NCBI RefSeq assembly: GCF_040616545.1
Contig: NZ_CP156688.1
Span: forward strand, 2,170,001-2,234,000
Length of the DNA stretch: 64,000 bases
From: Akkermansia muciniphila
GTDB lineage: Bacteria; Verrucomicrobiota; Verrucomicrobiia; Verrucomicrobiales; Akkermansiaceae
Direction: 5' to 3'
Part shown: positions 59,801 through 64,000 of the stretch, one piece after another
How positions within the stretch are numbered: the stretch's first letter is position 1
How the letters are laid out: each line of letters starts with the position of its first letter
Position numbers and translations under genes: made by a program
The notes under the pieces: model-generated
The model's database searches: none
The model's input: the letters and a program-made list of their open reading frames with translations, nothing else
Told to the model about the DNA's origin: nothing

Positions 59801-62800
59801 AATAATTGTCTGAGGGAAACCGTCACGTTGGCAGACAAGTCCAGCATTGTTTCCCAGACCCTCGTCAACGGCTTTGGCCAAAGCATCGTACAAATGACGC
59901 CTACTACTGTAGGTTTCCTGTATGATCGTTCCGAATACGATGAAAAGGGACGGCTCATCCGTACGCAACGGGATTCGGGAATACATGAAGGCGCCGTCTC
60001 CATGGCTCCCACGCTCTATGAATACGACTCCTTTGGCAACGTTACCAAGCAAACCCTGGCTTTAGTGGAAGACCCGGGACCAACCAACTCTCCCGTGCAA
60101 AAATATTTCTATAGTGTAGAAAACACGGACGAAGGGGTTTTCCAGGTGACGGTGATGACCCGTTATAATATCCAGGGAGCGCCTTTAACCTCCATCAGGA
60201 AACAGCTCATTTCTCGGATGTCTTCCGTAGTGGTATCAAAATCGGTCAACATCAATGAACGCAACTTGACTTCCACGGAATGGGAGGAGTATGCTGAAAA
60301 TACGAAAAGAATCCAAAAGAGCGTCATTCCTACCTCTAACATCACGGCTGAAGCAGTGATTATAGATGGGATTGTGCTCTCTCAGAGGGATCATGCAGGG
60401 GTAACCTTTACGGCAAGCCGGAGCTATACGTCTACAGGAATGATCCTTGCACAAACGGATGCAAGGGGCAATACAACTACGACGCAGACTGACATCGCAG
60501 GCCGTAAAATTTTAGTTACAAATGCTGCAGGCAACAGTACCGGTTACATGTATGGCCAACCTTTTGATCAGCCAACCACTGTTACCGATTCTTTGGGCAG
60601 TACGGCCAACTATCGTTATGACCGTCGGGGTCGCAAGGCTGCGGAATGGGGGACGGCCATTCAACCTGCTCTCTTTGACTATGATTCCATGGATCATCTG
60701 ATCTCTTTGACGACTTTCCGGGCCGGTTCGGAAACGGTATCCAGCGATCCCGAAGGGAGGACTGATGGCGACACCACCATGTGGACCTACCATGAGGCTT
60801 CCGGACTGGAAATTTCCAAGAGCTATGCCGATGGGACACATGTAGATAAAACGTACAATGTTCTCGGACTGCCGGAGCGTCTTTTCAACGCGAGGGGAAC
60901 AAGTGAAATCCGCGAATACGACACCCTCACGGGGCAACTGACCAGGGTGTCTTTCAATGATGGCTCTACCCCTAGTCAAACCTATACGTACAATCATCTC
61001 GGCCAGCTCATTCAAATAACTGATGCTGCCGGAACGCGTACTATCGGTTACAATGAATACGGCGAGCAGAAAACCGATAGCCTGGCAGCCGGAGGCAAAA
61101 CCCACCTGGTTACGGAAACGCGTGACCAACTGGGACGCAGTACCGGCTACACTTATGCCAAAGATGGAATTGTGGAACAAACCGTTTTCACCGGCTATGG
61201 GGAGAATGGACTTATTGCTACCGCAGGATTCCTGCACGAAGGTGAAGAAAAACAATTCGGTTTTTCCTATCTTGAAGGAACCAACCTTCTGCAGGCACTC
61301 ACGAAGCCAAATGGAATAACGTTCACGCAGACCTATGAAGAAAAGCGTGATCTGATCACGGGCATGTATTACAAAAAGGGAAGTACGGCAATCGTAGAAC
61401 GGGAATATACCTATGACAGCCTGGGGCATCCGCTCACACGGAGGATTGCCCGCAAGGGCACCATTACGAATGACAGCTTTGTTTACAATACCCGCAGTGA
61501 ACTGGCAGCGGCAACTGTGGATGAAGGAATTTATTCTTACGATTACGACAATATAGGCAACCGCAAGAGCGCTGAAGAAGCGACGAAGGAACTCTCCTAT
61601 GGCGCTTCTAACCTCAACCAGTACACGTCCATTCAGGAAAGAGAAGGAGAAGTTTTTATTCCTGCCTTTGATGCTGACGGGAATCAGACGCTGGTGAAAA
61701 CTTCTACCGGTACGTGGAAAGTGGTATACAACGCGGCAAATCGCCCCGTGACTTTCACGAAGACGGAAGAAAAGACGGTAACTGCCATCACCTGCACTTA
61801 CGACTCCATGGGACGCCGTGCCACAAAGAAAGTGGAAGTCACTACTGCCGGCCAGTCCGGAGAAAAGACGGTTTCGGTAACTCTTCATCAGCGTTACCTG
61901 TACCGGGGGTATCTTCAAATTGCCTGTTGCGATCTAACTCGCTCTTCCCATCCCTGCTTGTGGCTGATCACATGGAATCCTACGGAGCCTGTATCTACTC
62001 GTCCCCTGGCAATTCAGAAAGATGATACGTGGTATACCTATGGCTTTGATCTCACTAAAAATGTATGGGAAGTCTTTAATGCTGATAGTTCAATAGCTAC
62101 GGCCTATAGTTATGGACCCTATGGTGCAGTAACAGCCCAAGGAGACGTGATTCAACCTATGCAGTGGAGTAGCGAATATTGCGATGATGAACTTGCACTC
62201 ATCTATTACAACTATCGCTATTACAATCTGGCTGACGGCAGATGGATTAACAGGGATCCTATCGCTGAGGAAGTAGAGTGGAACCTGTACGAATTTATAC
62301 AAAATAATAGTATAAAAATTATTGATTTATTAGGTTTAATAGATGGAGGAATGGGTGGTATTATCAATGGAACATATGGATCTTCTCCTTTCAACGTGCC
62401 TTCTAATCCATATCCTAGTTCTTCCCCCTCTAATACTGAACAGGACAATATTAGTTTTCCAATCAAAGGTAACGTTAATATCAAGGTTGAGAATGCAATT
62501 GAGAAAAGTAATCCCATCGTTTTTACTGTTGCGGTTGAGGTTGAAAGAACTGGTGCCTTAAGGGTAGATTATGATAAAATAGTTCAGCAGTTAAAATCAG
62601 GTGGTTTTTCAAAAGAAGAAGCAAGTAGCGTCAGAGAAGCAATAAAACTTGAATTTAGAAAAAAACAAACTATTTTTGGTAAAGCGATTACACAACTAAT
62701 CTTAGATCAACGAAAATCGAATGGATTCATTAATGCGAAATCCAATCCATCAAAAACTAATACAAAAATTACTGCTGCCGGGAAAATTATGAAACATGGA

Positions 62801-63052
62801 GGTCGAGGGTTGATTCTGTTTTCTGCTGGCGTAGAAATATATACAATATTGAGTACCCCTGCCGAGCAAAGGGGAGAAGCGATGTTACAATCTGGAGGTC
62901 GTTTTGGTGGAGGTATTCTAGGTGGGATGGCATCGGGAGCAGCTTTAGGAGCATGCGAGTTTAATCCTGTTACAGTTGCCATAGGTGCTTTTCTTGGCGC
63001 AGTGGCAGGATCAGAAACAGGAGAATGGATTATTAATAAAATATGCAAATGA
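56813..63052 (+). CDS. RHS/YD-repeat protein with polyserine linker and variable C-terminal tip
   Basis: 2079 residues. Residues 1-135 form a beta-rich N-terminal domain without a Sec signal peptide. Residues ~156-275 are a Ser-rich linker encoded by 24-bp repeats. A Cys cluster follows (ICCKCGSC). Residues ~330-1795 are RHS/YD repeats (for example YEYDDEGRMI and YTYNHLGQLIQITD). The RHS core signature YYNYRYYNLADGRWINRDP runs to LLGL at ~1842. Residues 1843-2079 are a variable tip of much lower GC, with a glycine-zipper-like end (GGRFGGGILGGMASGAALG, IGAFLGAVAG). RHS shells usually encapsulate a toxin tip. The upstream transferase genes suggest that the linker is glycosylated (inference). 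Confidence 0.92.
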   Translation: MVTANKNVGRVIYEKSDSYSKSENATSGDVLSPVTDSFIVPEGGATAEVSLTVDDWGKLSISGPGGIFELDLTSAAADPGEMGGQQECSKTGSFKLIPGVYTLTVTHENADLPSGEPNKSVCIYSVIVTANEEDTGLTPSSSSSSSNDGYDWSTSDGSGGISSSSSGEDSSSSSESSSSSNNSSSSSSSSSSSSSSSSSSSSSSSSSSSSSSSSSSSSSSSSSSSSSSSSSSSSSSSSSSSSSSSSSSSSSSSSSSSSSSSSSSSSSSISNSSSSSDIPPEDKEICCKCGSCTDSEGNEYTIATEKLPDDPSKKICMPLSEFQKMGGTPSPTPAAFGFRSAKAANETVEACGGLKYVSPWAWRASLEETSGLITIVPPTGAALYFNIHPGSDVAKPVGISRKRDFRVQLLNEAFSPCTTGNPAFLTLVDSDGQKVRFSVETGAVVSMASASGKVVHAEDYFQSVKNTYDDAGNLVSSYTAVEGLMRTRTGEAGALVMEWYAPSAVTVLEDGGYEVSGSPYKTSYYKTYESEGIRTTVITRQQRGLPAHTITRREEPGRVTITKGTGDDTIIRTIETNRLYGGMVERIESIKGINDVEPVSCNRSVKQYTDGGWLTVSETEAFRTPLARITTYEYNSEYHVSRVNRPDGGYTRYEYDDEGRMILKAEPWAGGKEKIIRTTYADKRFYDNRPVQVTKSYLQTNGVEVTLSTEAYEYKDSPLVEKVTKTVTAAGSSQKQISVEETYGEAAAYPYAAGRMKFTQNMAGIQAWYEYEVAEEHGAAHKCTVITKVNAELVPGQSTKEESFMASDDTVISERKFIWDGREWLLLSSESYEYDEERRCIKTTHGNGRISMATWMCCGKLSETDEDGVITTYGYNSAHQLVETIRSEVRDGDTVLTPETIVTYIRDAADRILQTRRDVGPMTTMESNEYDALGRTISQTDTLGRMTTTAYSDNGLTKTVTTPAGAVFVTERHPDGSVLHDYGTGQRELYHAYDIHNNCLRETVTLADKSSIVSQTLVNGFGQSIVQMTPTTVGFLYDRSEYDEKGRLIRTQRDSGIHEGAVSMAPTLYEYDSFGNVTKQTLALVEDPGPTNSPVQKYFYSVENTDEGVFQVTVMTRYNIQGAPLTSIRKQLISRMSSVVVSKSVNINERNLTSTEWEEYAENTKRIQKSVIPTSNITAEAVIIDGIVLSQRDHAGVTFTASRSYTSTGMILAQTDARGNTTTTQTDIAGRKILVTNAAGNSTGYMYGQPFDQPTTVTDSLGSTANYRYDRRGRKAAEWGTAIQPALFDYDSMDHLISLTTFRAGSETVSSDPEGRTDGDTTMWTYHEASGLEISKSYADGTHVDKTYNVLGLPERLFNARGTSEIREYDTLTGQLTRVSFNDGSTPSQTYTYNHLGQLIQITDAAGTRTIGYNEYGEQKTDSLAAGGKTHLVTETRDQLGRSTGYTYAKDGIVEQTVFTGYGENGLIATAGFLHEGEEKQFGFSYLEGTNLLQALTKPNGITFTQTYEEKRDLITGMYYKKGSTAIVEREYTYDSLGHPLTRRIARKGTITNDSFVYNTRSELAAATVDEGIYSYDYDNIGNRKSAEEATKELSYGASNLNQYTSIQEREGEVFIPAFDADGNQTLVKTSTGTWKVVYNAANRPVTFTKTEEKTVTAITCTYDSMGRRATKKVEVTTAGQSGEKTVSVTLHQRYLYRGYLQIACCDLTRSSHPCLWLITWNPTEPVSTRPLAIQKDDTWYTYGFDLTKNVWEVFNADSSIATAYSYGPYGAVTAQGDVIQPMQWSSEYCDDELALIYYNYRYYNLADGRWINRDPIAEEVEWNLYEFIQNNSIKIIDLLGLIDGGMGGIINGTYGSSPFNVPSNPYPSSSPSNTEQDNISFPIKGNVNIKVENAIEKSNPIVFTVAVEVERTGALRVDYDKIVQQLKSGGFSKEEASSVREAIKLEFRKKQTIFGKAITQLILDQRKSNGFINAKSNPSKTNTKITAAGKIMKHGGRGLILFSAGVEIYTILSTPAEQRGEAMLQSGGRFGGGILGGMASGAALGACEFNPVTVAIGAFLGAVAGSETGEWIINKICK
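57362..57625 (+). repeat. 24-bp tandem repeat encoding eight serines per unit
   Basis: Ten copies of AGTTCGTCGTCCAGTTCGAG plus CAGC, with T/C and G/A variants, run from 57362 to 57601. A degenerate eleventh unit lies at 57602-57625. The unit is a multiple of three, so copy-number change alters linker length by eight serines without a frameshift. Mixed AGT/AGC/TCG/TCC codons show that the serine run itself is conserved, not just one codon. Confidence 0.95.
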
Positions 63053-63053
63053 A

Positions 63054-63404
63054 ATGGATGAGAATTTAATTAATAAAATTGGAAATGAGAGAATAAAGTA
63101 TATTGTTGAATGGTGGGAAGATGATAGTTTAAATATTGATAGCAATCAGCATATTATTTTTTCGCTTGAAGATGAGGATATTGATATTATTGTGACCCAA
63201 AAAAATATTGATGAAATTAATAGTTTTTTAACAAAATTTGATGTGAAAATATCTATGGAATTTCATGTCGATTTCTTTGATCGGGTTATCTATCCGAAAT
63301 TTAGGTATGGAGAAAAATATTATGAATATAAATATGGAAATATAATAAATAAAATTTTGGTGTTCATGGGCATACGCTGTTTGAGAAAGAGAAAATCTCT
63401 TTAA
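63054..63404 (+). CDS. Probable immunity protein for the RHS tip
   Basis: A 116-residue AT-rich gene whose ATG lies one nucleotide past the RHS stop codon. The product is acidic (WWEDDSLNID, SLEDEDIDIIV) with a basic C-terminal end. It has no signal peptide and only a short hydrophobic patch near the end (IINKILVFMGI). Position directly after a polymorphic tip, small size and matching low GC are the usual marks of cognate immunity genes. No family is recognised. A GTG at 62985 inside the RHS gene is a less likely start. A terminator follows. Confidence 0.7.
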   Translation: MDENLINKIGNERIKYIVEWWEDDSLNIDSNQHIIFSLEDEDIDIIVTQKNIDEINSFLTKFDVKISMEFHVDFFDRVIYPKFRYGEKYYEYKYGNIINKILVFMGIRCLRKRKSL

Positions 63405-63410
63405 GATTAC

Positions 63411-63443
63411 AATCCGGCAAGTTGCAACTTGCCGGATTTTTTT
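63411..63443 (+). terminator. Terminator after the immunity gene
   Basis: A 28-nt perfect palindrome with 14-bp arms (AATCCGGCAAGTTG and its complement), followed by a run of seven T counted from the end of the stem. It closes the RHS-immunity transcript. Confidence 0.92.
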
Positions 63444-63643
63444 ATTTTATAAATTTAAAGATTAGTATTTACGCATAAATTTTTTTACGCAATTATATGA
63501 ATAATCTTGTAGATAATTTTTAGGGGAATGCTATTTTGAGAAACTAGTAAGGATGATTGGGAATTTTCTAACCGCTAGGGATCTATACTTTATTTCTCTG
63601 GATGCTATGAATTATTTGGTAGAGCTCAATCAAAGAAATTCAT
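63444..63643. other. AT-rich spacer before the orphan RHS tip
   Basis: 200 nt of very AT-rich sequence without a supported gene. The frame of the downstream RHS fragment meets a TAG at 63620-63622 and has no ATG/GTG/TTG before the homology begins at 63642. The segment may hold remnants of an older immunity gene, but I cannot show it. Confidence 0.5.
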
Positions 63644-64000
63644 CTGGCTGACGGCAGGTGGATTAACAGGGATCCTATTACTGAAGAGGGAGGATGGAAT
63701 TTATATAGTTTCGTCAGAAATAATGTTGTAGATGGTATAGATGCTTTAGGTCTTCAATGTGTTATGCCTATTCACTGTGGAACGGGAGTTCCTGGATATA
63801 CTCATCCTCCAGATCTCCCTGGCTGGGGTACGGCTTTGTTGAATTTCTTACGTTGGTTAATTGGTAATGTACCACCCTATACCAATTACCCAGATGGATC
63901 AGAAGAATCCAGAGCTATTAAGAATTCTAGTATTGGAAAGGATATAGAAAAGTATTTTAAAGAGAAAAATAAAGATGCGAAATATTGTAGAATGTGGGAA
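63644..64000 (+). pseudogene. Orphan RHS C-terminal tip cassette, continues past window
   Basis: Starting at 63644 the translation reads LADGRWINRDPITEEGGWNL and NNVVDGIDALGL. This is the end of an RHS core, and it is followed by a new tip (LQCVMPIHCGTGVPGYTHPPD and on) unlike that of the full gene. The DNA from 63642 is nearly identical to 62226 onward for about 40 nt, marking the switch point. There is no start codon or ribosome site, so it is a silent cassette, as seen downstream of many rhs genes. The tip function is unrecognised and its end is outside the window. Confidence 0.85.

Overview
This 64 kb window looks like chromosome from an Akkermansia-like bacterium (Verrucomicrobiota, gut mucin degrader). 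The grounds are a GC-rich genome with mostly weak or absent Shine-Dalgarno sites, a PEP-CTERM secreted protein, a secreted Cys-type sulfatase, three secreted family 2 glycoside hydrolases (two with C-terminal discoidin/CBM32-like domains), a secreted GH20 hexosaminidase, a SASA-type esterase, a spermidine pathway using carboxynorspermidine decarboxylase, and a type I-C-like CRISPR repeat. The species assignment is inference. I saw no rRNA or tRNA gene.

Layout. 1-12.3 kb is housekeeping: envelope/lipid genes, folD, fabI, a minus-strand operon (Dus tRNA-dihydrouridine synthase, transglutaminase-like protein, diacylglycerol-kinase-like protein), ispH, a zinc-ribbon protein, rpsT, a HAD phosphatase and ilvB. 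12.3-13.5 kb is a CRISPR array without cas genes. 13.7-19.7 kb carries a Sel1-repeat protein, psd, a PEP-CTERM protein behind an inverted-repeat element, rpe and leuS. 19.9-39.7 kb is the glycan-degradation stretch (sulfatase, GH2 x3, GH20), interleaved with a lipoprotein, nspC-speA, a lone tyrosine recombinase and rarA. 40-49.3 kb holds an isochorismatase/ABM-monooxygenase/amidohydrolase cluster, a membrane protein, a pyrophosphate-type phosphofructokinase, a SASA esterase and a GntR-type regulator with a LacI-like sensor region.

49.7-64 kb is the accessory island and the most interesting part. Two small translationally coupled proteins of unknown function lead a same-strand run of glycosyltransferases: a GT4-like enzyme, a broken GT11 fucosyltransferase-like gene, a protein joining a GT32/alpha-1,4-Gal-transferase-like domain to a Fringe/GT31-like domain, a GT25-like plus GT2-like protein, and a polysaccharide pyruvyltransferase-like protein. 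They end at a 2079-residue RHS/YD-repeat protein. Its N-terminal domain is joined to the RHS barrel by a serine tract of about 110 residues, encoded by an in-frame 24-bp tandem repeat. The RHS protein ends in an AT-rich, glycine-zipper-like variable tip, followed by a probable immunity gene and then by a displaced second RHS tip without a start codon. My reading, as inference, is a polymorphic toxin or surface RHS protein whose serine linker is O-glycosylated by its own encoded transferases. This resembles the serine-rich-repeat adhesin loci of Gram-positives, but with RHS/toxin architecture.
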